From positions 124,001 to 188,000 of the forward strand of contig JANBVO010000047.1 of NCBI GenBank assembly GCA_030052745.1: a DNA stretch of 64,000 nt, given 5' to 3'. A program made the translations under genes and the position numbers. A model generated the notes under the pieces. That model searched no databases. It saw only the letters and a program-made list of their open reading frames with translations, and was not told the DNA's origin. Source of the stretch: Pleurostoma richardsiae (Eukaryota > Ascomycota > Sordariomycetes > Calosphaeriales > Pleurostomataceae). Shown here one piece after another: positions 36,685 through 46,952 of this stretch. Each line of letters opens with the position of its first letter. Position 1 is the first letter of the stretch.

Positions 36685-38808
36685 ATGGATAACTACGCGG
36701 CTGCTGGTCGGCTGGTCCCGAAAGACGAGCGCATGCCGGCATCGAAGGACTACGCGCCAGTATCGGATCCTGCAGCAGAGTCTCCCAACGAGCTTCCCAG
36801 GAGCCGGTCGCCCGACTTCTATCGCATGCTCTTCGCCAAGGAGGGTTCGGGCACCCGCGATGGGCGCTCCGGCAACAGTCCGTGGTGGTGGGCCGCCGAG
36901 ATCCTGTCTTTGCTGCTCGGCTGTATGTGCTGGACGGGTGCGTCAGTCTGCTCTCCTTACAATGACATTCTTGTTCGCCGAGCGGATCAAGGTCTGCGAT
37001 GCCGGCCATTTCTAGGCAGAAACTCACGAATGTGCGTCGCTGCAGTCATAATCATCGTTCTCGTGCGGGTGGACGGCAAGCCGCCGCCAAGCTGACCCCT
37101 GGGCATCACCCTCAACACCCTCCTGGCCTTCTTCACGTCCCTCGCGAAAGTTGCTTTCATCCTACCCATCGTCGAGGGCCTGAGCCAGCTGAAGTGGATG
37201 TGGTTCATGTCGCGCCGGCCCAAGCCGCTCATCGACTTCCAGCTCTTTGACGAGGCGAGCAGGGGCTCTTGGGGGTGCCTCAAGTCTCTCGTTCGGGGCA
37301 AAGGGTGCGTACCTCTCTCTCCCCCCCACTGGCCACAAATCTCCGGGGGGCTCTTGGGGCTGACAGAAACGTCAGGCTGCTCGCCTGTCTCGGGGCCTGC
37401 ATCACGCTTAGCAGCCTGTTGACCTCGACCATCACGCAGCAAGCCATCCAGTCTCGCGAGAGGAAGGCCGAGGCGAGCGGCGGCATTGCCGAGGTGGCCC
37501 GCGCCACCGTCTTCTCTCTGTACAACAGGAGTGGCCAGGTGCTCGGTGAGTGATGGGCGGATCCACGGCCCTGTGCGGCTGAGTGTCTCATTGACGGATA
37601 CCACGAAACACAGGGCCGTACGACACGTCCCGCGAAAAGCAGGCTCTCCTGGACGGTGCCTTCTTCACACCCAACGAGACAGTGGTTCACATTGCCCCTG
37701 TCTGCTCGTCGGGTGACTGTCGATGGGATTCATACGGCTCCCTAGCCGTGTGCAGCGACATTGTGAACCTCACGGAAGCTGCTAACCAGACCTTCCTGGA
37801 CCCTCTCCGCGCCTCTGCAGCATCTCACATCGGCCAACTCCTCAATACGACTGTATCCTCGGGCGACCACATTGCTTACGGTAGCGTCGTCTTACCTTCG
37901 ATCCCCCCCATCTTCCCGGTCATGGTCGACCCGGTGCCACGTCCCACTGGCGCGTTCAACGCATCCGTCAGTGACCTGATCGTCAACGATCATATCGTTG
38001 CGTACTCGAACTCTCTCATGGATAACTCGTCCTTCAAGCCGGCCCAGCTCCAGTTTCTGGAGCACGTGCTGTACTGGTGCACGCAGTCGCTGTCTACATC
38101 CGTCCACGACGGCGTAGCCACAACGACAGAGACGGCAGCCCGGGCGGAAGCGAAGAATCCCGGTCGATATCCGCTCAACTTTGCCTGGGCGACCGACTTC
38201 GACGTCTGCTACACGGCCGGCACCTGCAATGATACCCTAGGCGGGCTTACTGTCCAACTGGAGCCCGCGCTAGAAGCCGCAGACGGGGATGAGTACGTGG
38301 TTGACGTATGGACGTCGACCATCGCCTCGGCGCTAATCACGGAGTCCATGTACGGCAGCGTGCTGGTCGACCGCACCAGGGGATTTGTTGCCTCCAGCGG
38401 GGGCGGCCTAGCGCAGGCTTTTGCCATCGCCTCCTGTTCGGAGACTTCATGGAGACAGACGTACTACCAGCCCAGGCCCAGATGAGCAACGTCCGAGGCG
38501 TTGCGAGGAACATGGCTCTCTCGCTGACGAACCTGTACCCGGCCCCTTCGCTTGCCTCTCTATCTCCCTGGTCCCCTTTACCGCCCCTTTTGCGCTCCGA
38601 ACCCCCGGCCAACAACAGCGTTCAGTCCACGGGTAAGCGCTAGCGCTGACGTCTTGCAAAGCACAGAGTCCGACAGGCCGATACCCGCTATGCCCTCGGC
38701 GGCGCTGCTACTGCCACCGTGGCCGGAACGGTCCTCACGCCACAGACCTTCGTCCAGGTCGACTGGCTGTGGCTGGCGATGCAGAAGGCAGGGCGGCCGA
38801 CGACGTAA
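36685..38808 (+). pseudogene. DUF3176 membrane-protein gene, probably inactivated
   Basis: The start (ATG 36685), splice sites and family blocks of a DUF3176 multi-pass protein are readable: exon 36685-36937 (SPWWWAAEILSLLLG), then 37046-37304 (VDGKPPPS.. PLGITLNTLLAFFTSLAKVAFILP, SQLKWMWF, LIDFQLFDEASRGSWG), 37376 onward (LLACLGACITLSSLLTSTITQQ), the ectodomain from about 37613, and a last part ending 38808 (VAGTVLTPQTFVQVDWLWLA). Two lesions: a TGA at 37093-37095 where the family has Trp (KPLPDWPLGI), and a one-frame shift near 38435, after which LFGDFMETDVLPAQAQ is in another frame. The expected final transmembrane segment and tail are also missing. Host gene of unknown function; recent decay or sequencing error are the alternatives. 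Confidence 0.72.
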
Positions 38809-39468
38809 CAGCCGGTCCCCAGCTGGAGAACCGAGTCGAGGGTCATTGGAGAGCACGATGATACCGAAGCGTAAACCTGCATCTGGACTCTATCCTATCA
38901 CTGATACGGACAGTCGAGTACAAGCTTTCTCGGCTCGCGCAGCCCGCGGGATTATGCCGCCTGTTGCGACTCGACGACTAAGGCCACGCAGACCGCGGGC
39001 GACTGAACTCCTGATCTTAACCAGTCTGCCAGTATAAACGGCCCCGCGGAGAATCCAGCCAATGTAGGCAGATGTGCAATGGAGCCGCCGTGATGCCGCT
39101 CGCTCTACCGGCCTCCAGTGCTATACGAAGTATGGCAGGGCAGCGCGAACGTCGCCTCAATAGTTCCCAATCTAATGTGCCTAGACTCGACTCTGAACAA
39201 ACATAGATGGCCTCCCTTGTGTGAGGCAAGAGAACTGCCGGGCCAGCTGAGACTCCGGGGAAGCATAGCGTCAGAATAACCGTAAGAAGGGGAGAGGAAA
39301 AGACGGGTGATCCAGACCGCGAAGGACCGACCCTGAGCATTGAGTCCGGAGCTGTTGAGGTTCGATGGATATAAAGCAGCGGCTCCAGGTTCCCCTTCTG
39401 CACTGTCGGGTTAGTGAGAGGGCAGACCCCAACAGTTGCAGCGAACTCTAGCACAACGGGCCGCAGCT
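38809..39468. other. Intergenic region with promoter of the secreted protein
   Basis: 0.66 kb. Left part may contain remnants of the DUF3176 C-terminus; right part holds the TATA box listed separately. Confidence 0.45.
39370..39376 (+). promoter_or_regulatory. TATA box of the small secreted protein gene
   Basis: TATAAAG about 95 bp before the ATG at 39469; good match and spacing. Confidence 0.6.
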
Positions 39469-40450
39469 ATGAAGGCAACGACTCTCTTGACTTGCTCCTT
39501 CCTGGTGGGAAGTGCCATCGGTTTCGCGCTTCCCAGCCCCGTAGAGGACTTCATTGGTGAGGTGCTTGAGCTCGCGCATATGCAGCACCTCGACAAGCGA
39601 GTATGCCCGCACGACAACCTGCTGCGCTGCCTCGTCGGCACTCCGAGCCTGGCCGTGCCCTTCTGCAGCTCGTCGGTGGGCATCTTCCAGACGCCATCCA
39701 CCGTCCAGGTCACCATCACACCCACGGTGTACGTACAAGGCGCAGCGTCGCTTGTGCTCTATGACTTATCTGCGTCCGCTGACTCCACGAGCAGCCCCGT
39801 CACCGCGATATCCACCAGCACCGAGACCCTAACGTCTACCACGTCAGTCGACGTGACTCAGACTACATCCACAACCATCACAGTCACTCCTCCCACGTCC
39901 ACAGTTACTGCCACAGTCGTGAAGAAGAGGACCGTCACCGCCGGAGGCGGTGGAGGGGGCGGAGGGGGAGGTGGTGCCGGTGCTTGCACGCCCGCCGCTG
40001 TGATCTCGGAGCGGGCTGTCGCAGCGACCTCTCTCGCGTGCATCAGCAACCTCAAGCCTAGTCTTGCTGCAGTCTCCAGCGCCTGCTCATGTTTCTCAGG
40101 CAGCTATGCGCCGTCTATCACGCCAGTGACCGAGACCGTGCTCGCGCCGCCCGTGATGGTCACGCCAGGAACCGTCAGCATTACTGCTTCGTGAGTTGCT
40201 GAGGATACAGCATCTCTTTCCCCTATTCCGGGCGTGATTGCTGACTAGAGCTGCTCGCAGGACCACCGTCGGTATTACTGTCACTGTGTAAGGCTGTCCG
40301 CTGTTCCTCGCTCCGCTCGTGGCTGATCTGTTCCTCCGTCTTTTGGCTCTGGACTTCCGCTCTAACTGCTTCAACAGGAATATCCTAGTTACGGTCACCG
40401 TCACATCGACCTCTACAGTCGTGGTTTGCTCTTCGAGTGAGGCCCCGTAG
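39469..40450 (+). CDS. Ser/Thr-rich secreted protein, unknown function
   Basis: Exons 39469-40190, 40261-40287 (27 nt) and 40378-40450; 273 aa. Signal peptide MKATTLLTCSFLVGSAIGFA, then a Lys-Arg site just before CPHDNLLRCLVG that suggests Kex2 processing. A short Cys block (CPHDNLLRCL..PFCSS) is followed by a long Thr/Ser/Val region, a run of 11 Gly, a second Cys region (ACTPAAVISERA..CISNLKPSLAAVSSACSCF) and another TVT-rich tail. The two 3' introns have good GT/AG sites and a CTAAC branch-like site; reading past the first donor would stop at once. I recognise the CPHDNLLRCL layout from uncharacterised fungal secreted proteins. Likely O-glycosylated; role unknown. Confidence 0.75.
39943..39975 (+). 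repeat. Poly-glycine coding repeat
   Basis: Eleven consecutive Gly codons (mixed GGA/GGC/GGT/GGG) inside the secreted-protein gene; a flexible hinge and a likely site of length variation. Confidence 0.9.
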
Positions 40451-42054
40451 CATCCCTATCATTTCGGACGCGCTTGAAAAGGGTGGCGGAAGGTTAGATT
40501 GGACGGGTTCCCACGAGAAGGCCTCCTCTCTGTTATAGACGCCAAGCCATCCAACAGGAATGGTCACGGTACATCCGTTTAACGCTGGGCTGGTCGGCGG
40601 AGGCCCGGATGGCATACGGCCAGAGCAGAGCCGACGGCCTTCAGAGGCAGCGTCGTGCCCAACTAGCATCCTCAGAAACAGACGTGCATATCTAACTGAC
40701 TTTCCTATCTCTCAAATCTCAATGCTGTTCTCCCAGCGTAGTGTATCGCTTACTGCTGCATTGCCTGGTGATGTGGAAAAGAAGAAATGCATTGTCTCGA
40801 GCAGAATCGCCTTGGCATTGCGATACAGTCGCTGAGAGGCTGGTGACATGGAAACATGCGTCTCTCAAATCTGATGGGGCATCAACCGGCGTTTCATGAG
40901 GAGCCATGGCAACGAGATAGACATTAAAGGAGCAGCGGGTTTCATGACGGAGGGGAATCGATATTTCAACTGTGACCTGTATATCTGACGGAAGCATATG
41001 CAAGACCAAATTTGCCTGATGAAGTGAATTTGTATAATGACGAGTCGCAACCGCAGTCTTTTGTCAGTTGTTGAGTCGTGCACTCGCACCTCGTGTATGT
41101 GAGGTGTAGAGAGCTTCGGAGCTTCCTTTGCACCACAAGGTCATTTCACCAGTGTGACATGAGCCTTGTTTGTAGAAGTTCATTGTCTGACTACGGATAA
41201 AGCACAGTATTGTCTTATCAGATCGCCATAATACTTGATTAGGCTGTCATCGTGTGACAGGCATCTCGACGCCGGTACCAAGCGCTGTGAAGCATGCCAG
41301 GGGTCCCCAGCTTACTGCAACGCGCGCAATGTTAAAAAAGCACCTGGCCGATTCCCCAACTTCGGCAACGCAGTTTACCAATCTTGTGTCTCGTCTCGAT
41401 TACGATTGTGCTGCTCAGCCATGAAGTCACGGCTCTTGAAATCAACGCCTGCCGGACGTGGGCAATGGCTCAACGTTGCGCGGAAATAAAGCTCCAACCG
41501 GCATAAGCCAGTCTTCTGGGTGTTTCTTTTGCAGATACGGCCGCCGCAGAGAGCAACGAACAAAGCAGCCAGGTTGGCAGGAAGCTCGAGAGAGTCGCGG
41601 GCCGTGGCCGTGGAGTGACTACGAGAGGCATCACGGTCGCCTCAGAAGGTGGGTCCTCCTCATCGGATGCTCTCCTCCGCCGGGACGCTGTCAGATGCAC
41701 GACTTTCTTGTCAATCCCCGAATCCTCCGTTCTCTATCCTCCCGCCCTCGCAGAGACACCAAGACGTCTTGCGGAGACCGTCACCACTCTGGAGGAGGAG
41801 ATGGAAGATCGGAAGCACGGGCCAGCCGTCACCGGCTCATGCTACTAGTGCCGCCGACTAGGTGCGGGCGGTGGAGAGTGATGCGATGGGCTAGACTGCG
41901 GCCATTGGCATGACTCAACACTACACGTACACTACGACTTGGCCGGCCTTTTAGGGTCTGTCTCACTCTCGTCGCTTGGCCTCTGCGCCGCCAGACCTCA
42001 CCTCAAGCCCATCCGCTCAACGCCGTGACGACGCAGAGAGCAAGCGCATTCAAC
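40451..42054. other. Intergenic region, no gene recognised
   Basis: 1.6 kb. A strong acceptor-like TTCTTTTGCAG near 41535 precedes a Ser/Arg-rich open frame to about 41850, but no upstream exon or family motif supports a gene. Confidence 0.45.
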
Positions 42055-42903
42055 ATGGCCGACAACGCGCACATCCTGACGCTCTCGTGCCCGGACAAGC
42101 CGGGCATCGTGCACGCGGTGACCGGCGTGCTGGCGACGCACAGCCTCAACATCCTGGACCTGCAACAGTTCAGCGACCCGGTATCGGAAAAGTTTTTCAT
42201 GCGCGTCCACTTTGGGCCGACGGCCTCGACGGCGCACCTGGTCGAGCCCTTTGAGACGCTGGCGCGGGATCTGCACATGACCTACGACATCCGGCCTGTG
42301 TCGCAGAAGATGCGGGTGCTCATCATGGTGTCCAAGATCGGCCACTGCCTCAACGACCTGCTGTTCCGCGCCAAGAACGGCCAGCTGCAGATCGAGATCC
42401 CCGTCATCGTGTCCAACCACCCGGACTACGAACCCCTGGCCCGGAGCTACGGCATCGAGTTCCGCCACCTGCCCGTCACCAAGGACACCAAGGCCGAGCA
42501 AGAGGGCAAGATCCTCGATCTCATCAAGGAGCACGACGTCGAGCTCGTCGTGCTGGCTCGGTACATGCAGGTGCTGTCGCCGACGCTCTGCGCCGCCATG
42601 TCCGGGCGCATCATCAACATCCACCACAGCTTCCTGCCCTCCTTCAAGGGCGCCAAGCCGTACCACCAGGCCTACGAGCGGGGCGTCAAGATTATCGGCG
42701 CCACGGCGCATTTCGTCACCGCGGACCTTGATGAGGGCCCCATTATCGAGCAGCGGGTCGCGAGGGTCGACCATAGCATGGGTCCCAAGGCTCTAGTAGA
42801 CGAAGGCTCCAATGTCGAGAGCCAGGTCCTTGCTGCGGCGGTGAAGTGGTATTCGGAGAGGAGGGTATTCCTCAACGTCACCAAGACAGTCGTGTTCAAT
42901 TGA
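42055..42903 (+). CDS. purU: Formyltetrahydrofolate deformylase (PurU-like)
   Basis: Single exon, 282 aa, ATG 42055. N-terminal ACT domain (ILTLSCPDKPGIVHAVTGVLA, residues 7-27) and a C-terminal formyltransferase fold. The hydrolase catalytic triad is visible: RIINIHHSFLPSF (N188, H190) and TADLDEGPII (Asp 224/226). PurU splits 10-formyl-tetrahydrofolate into formate and tetrahydrofolate, balancing one-carbon units; bacterial PurU is regulated by glycine and methionine through the ACT domain. Length matches the bacterial enzyme. No clear mitochondrial presequence from this start; the frame is open a little further upstream (from a GTG at 42025) but without ATG. High confidence in family. Confidence 0.95.
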   Translation: MADNAHILTLSCPDKPGIVHAVTGVLATHSLNILDLQQFSDPVSEKFFMRVHFGPTASTAHLVEPFETLARDLHMTYDIRPVSQKMRVLIMVSKIGHCLNDLLFRAKNGQLQIEIPVIVSNHPDYEPLARSYGIEFRHLPVTKDTKAEQEGKILDLIKEHDVELVVLARYMQVLSPTLCAAMSGRIINIHHSFLPSFKGAKPYHQAYERGVKIIGATAHFVTADLDEGPIIEQRVARVDHSMGPKALVDEGSNVESQVLAAAVKWYSERRVFLNVTKTVVFN

Positions 42904-44382
42904 AGAGAGATAGACTCAAAAAGAAAGAAGAGGCGACTCACCACAACATCTCGTCCCAGATGCCAGTGCCCGTCTTTGCTGCACGCAGAACCGCATCGAC
43001 AGATGCCTCCTGCCACGGTGGTCTCCCTCACACCTTTGGAGGACTCACGTCTCGCGGCTCTCGCTGCGTGACAGTGAGAATGTTCGCTGGGGCTTTCAGG
43101 GGCTAAACCGCTCATGTGAAGTCATGCGCGGTCAACCATACCTGACAACGATAGAGGTATGGGCCAAAGACATCTAGACTTGGATCTGGCCACATATCGT
43201 GATCAATACTACTGTTCGCACTATGTCCTCTCCGATGTTGGCACTATATCTCGGAGCAGCGACATGCTCTACAGCTTACTGAGCCATGGTTCATTACGCC
43301 GTTCGTGGCCAGGCGTCCGGAGGGAGTTACGAGGATAAATCCAAGTCAGGAGACCAGGCAGGTTAGGACAGGAGGCAAGCTGTTCTTCTAAAACCCCCCA
43401 GTGGAGAGTGCCGGCCTATCCCGTCTCGTCTGGTGCTGTGTTGACGACTGCACGACCATTAACCTCGAGTAGCAGCATCGCGAGCGATGCCCAGGGCAGT
43501 CAGCCCATTACGTTTCAGGGTGCAGTGGAATGATATCGCCACCGTTGACGTCGTGTAGTTGGACTGAGACAGTGCGATCGCCGCGGAGCATCGTCAGAGA
43601 CACTCGGCTCGGTACGTCGACCTCAAGAGAGAGGGGTCCTCCCGCACGGAGGTTCGTCTGCGGCATCCCACGGAAAGGTGGGACATCTCTACTGGCAGCT
43701 CGGAGCCGCCGACTGCGCAAATCGGTGAGCCAAACGCACGTGTGACGCCGCCCGGCTGGTAGGAACCCAGAAAATGAGCCTGTGCCGCCCCGCGGACTCT
43801 TCAATCGACGACGGTCGATGCTGCACAGGGGCGGCGCGGTCGAGCTCGAAAGTCAATGACATAGCATCGCGTGCAATCATCAATTGCCATGTACCTACTG
43901 TGTATTGATTACCGCCCGGGCGGGCTGCAACGGGGAGGTCAGGGATCAGGAGACTCAGTGAAGGCCGGCGAAGGATTGCGCCGGAATCCTGTCCGCGTCA
44001 CCTGTGCCATTTGACTCGTGGATTGACCGTTGATTGTTTGTCAGCTCGGGCAGTGTGGAGAAAGAAGAAAAAGTCCGTCGGACGGGATTGACAGCCCCGT
44101 TCCCCAACTCCGGTGGTGCCAGATTCCTTTTCAATGCCTTTTGTCCTCCTGCGGATTTCGGGATCACGATCGGTTTCCTCGTCCCTTCACGCTTATTGCG
44201 TCTCTGCATGAAACGCGGCAGTCAAATTCGTACTCCGTCCTGGAAATCGGATCCGGCTTCCACAGCACGATCGCGTGTCCGGAGTTGTGGCCGCAATCTC
44301 TCGGCGGCCCCCTCCCCCCTTTCGGCAACGAACCCTGTAGCCCGTCGGGATTCGACAACACCAGCTGCTACCCCTACCTGCG
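42904..44382. other. Intergenic region, no gene recognised
   Basis: 1.5 kb between PurU and the second Zn2Cys6 regulator. Contains short frames only; presumed promoter of the regulator on the right. Confidence 0.5.
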
Positions 44383-46575
44383 ATGCAAGCACGCGCAGCG
44401 TTGCACTCGGGCAGTGGCACGCCCGCACCCTATGGCCGGGCCTGCACTAACTGCTCTCGGGCAAAGTGCAAGTGCATCTACCGGAGCAGCGGCGGCAGTT
44501 GTGAACGGTCAGTGCCTTGATGCCAGGCCGGGCTTCATCGGATCCGATGGGGCCCTGGGCCTGCCTGTAGTGTGGGGGGGGCTAGGGGAGCCTACCCCGA
44601 TCTGACGTGATCGGAAGCTAACGCAAGCTACGCCGGCGCAGGTGTCACCGTCTCAACAAGGACTGTCAGCCCTCCCTTACGGTGCGCAAGCGGAACGTGA
44701 AGAAGCCGGCGGGGTCCAAGACGGCCCAGCTCGAGGAGAAGCTGGATGACCTCGTCGCCCTGCTCCGTTCCCAGGCCGTTGCCAAGGCTGCCCAGGCCCG
44801 GTCGACTGCCAGCGTGCCGTCAGGGCCCTCCACATCCGGTGCTGAGGGCGTGGACGGTGAGGAAGTCCCGCCCACCGAGACTGACATATCCAGCCCGTAC
44901 ACATCGACGGCCGGCACCGGTTACGCACGGATATGTGGTATTCCCGGCGTCCCGTCTGACATCGCCCCCGACGCAGTGCAGTGGGGTGACCTCCTTGACG
45001 TCGACATCCCGGACTACGCTGCCGAGCAGAACCTGACCGTGTTCCGCACGTACATGCTGAGATACTTCCCCTTTGTGTACATCCCCACGAATACCACCGC
45101 CAGTGAGCTTCGCCAAGCACGTCCGTTCCTGTGGTTCTGCATAATGGCCATCACCACGAGGTCGCTCCCGCAGCAGATCTCGCTGGGGGAGAGGATACGG
45201 CGCATAGTCGCCCAGAAGGTGGTTGTCGAGAGCGAGAGGTCCATAGACATCCTGTTGGGGTTGCTATGCTATCTTGGATGGTAAGAGTCCAATCCGGCCG
45301 CTGCTCCGATGCCGAAACAGTCTTGACTGACTCCGTGGAGGTCTCATTACCACAAGATTCCCGGCAAAGAGAGACCGTATCTCTCGGTGTGGACACAGAT
45401 GACGATAGCCATGGTGAACGACCTCGGCCTGCACAAGACGCCGCCCGAACAGTCCGGACCGCTCTGCTTCAAGTCGTTCTGGTTTCATGCGCGCCCCCCT
45501 CCAATCAAGGAGCGCACGATGGAGGAGCGGAGAGCCGTCATCAGCATGTTCCTCATCAGTTGCATGTAGGTGCTCTACTTCCCCTACAGCTTCGGTTCTT
45601 GGTATCACATGCTGACCCGCCAGACTGGCTTCGGTGTTGAAGAAGACCGACACGATGCGGTGGACGCCGCACATGGACGCCAGCCTCCGGGAGCTGACGG
45701 AGCACCCAGAATGGGAAGGCGACAGGCTCCTCGCCATCCAGGCCCGATGCCATCTCATCACCAACCAGATGGCCCATTCCCCGTGGCAGCCCGGCGACAA
45801 TGACGGTCCGAGGCCACCGCCCCCAACCTACTTCGTCAAAGCACTGCTCGCTCAGCTCCAAGACCTGAAGAGGTCAATCCCTCCCGAGCTGGAACAGAAC
45901 GGTAAGCAACAGAGAATCACTGTCCGTAGGACCCCCTGCTGACTCGCTTTGCTCGTTCGCCCAGAGATGGTCCTGCTCTTCCTCTACAGCACGGAGCTCT
46001 CGATCCACGAGAACGAGGTTTCGTATTGCCCGCCGCAGACGGCGCTGGAGACGTCCGAGCACGTAAACGCCCTGTGGGCATGCGTCCAGTCCATCCAGGC
46101 GTGGTTCGACGTCTACTTCAAGATCCCCGTCATGATGAACATTGGCGTCACCTTCAACGTCTTCTCCCAGCTCTCCCGCTGCTTTATCACACTGTACAGG
46201 CTCAGCACGCTGGATGACCCAGCATGGGACAAGTCGTTGGTGAAGGCAAATCTCAATATCGTAACCCTCATTGAAAGGTTCGCGGGAATCATGGAGGAGA
46301 TCCCTGAAGTCGCCGGGCTGGTGGGTGACCCGACGTCTTCCATAACGGAGCAGACCATATTCACGAAGGCGGCCAAAATAATGCGGGAAATGGCAGTCAG
46401 GTGGCGGATTGAGCTGGACGGGGAGCAGCAGCCCAATGCCGCCGCCGGCCCCGAAGGACAGACCGGGCAGGTCGCTCCGATTGTAAGCGACAGGATCGGG
46501 GAGGAGTTGATGATGGACTTCGGTAGCGACCCGTGGCTCTCGGACATTTTCGTCTCGTGGGACTCGCAGCCTTAG
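44383..46575 (+). CDS. Zn2Cys6 fungal transcription factor next to an MFS transporter
   Basis: Exons 44383-44507, 44642-45280, 45341-45565, 45624-45901 and 45965-46575; 625 aa. Zinc cluster split by the first intron: CTNCSRAKCKC (from C21) then SCERCHRLNKDC. A basic stretch VRKRNVKKPAG and a coiled coil TAQLEEKLDDLVALLRSQ (dimerisation) follow. The middle homology region includes FRTYMLRYFPFVYIP, SERSIDILLGLLCYLGW and VWTQMTIAMVNDLGLHKTP, as in regulators of the aflatoxin-cluster-neighbour type. ATG 44383 is the only ATG after an upstream in-frame stop at 44338. The DHA2 transporter follows on the same strand 377 bp later, suggesting local control of export. Confidence 0.9.
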
Positions 46576-46952
46576 ACCAGCGTTCTCACACGCCAATGTA
46601 CAAGTAGTTCGTAATCAAGGCATATTTGCCGGCCCGATCTCGACTCCTCGGATCCTTTCGATCCTATATGTGGTCGGCTCGGACGTGCGAGCCGGCTTAC
46701 TCGGGGTTCGGTGTGTCCCCGTGTCGAATCCCGCTCGGCGCGGATATATTCGATAGTGTCCTCGGTAAACAAGGACAAAAGTCGGCCAAAAGAACACCTA
46801 GATTTAACTCGCCCAGCACGGCGTCTTGATTGATTGTGAGCTCTATGCCTCTGGAGATCTTTGTCGAACCGTGATCCGGCAATCCACGCCCTTAATTCTC
46901 GTCTACCTCTAACAGGACCTCTCAAAGCCCGAACTTCAACAACGGCGTTCCC
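46576..46952. other. Short intergenic region, presumed MFS promoter
   Basis: 377 bp between regulator stop and transporter ATG; AT-richer stretch GGATATATTCGAT near 46741 may act as a TATA region. Confidence 0.4.

Noticed and set aside
41536-41850. Possible small gene after a strong TTCTTTTGCAG acceptor
   Set aside because: No start exon, no family motif and no conserved end; kept only as a remark.
43508-43804. 98-codon minus-strand frame ending in DVNGGDIIPLHPET
   Set aside because: No ATG in good context and no family recognised.
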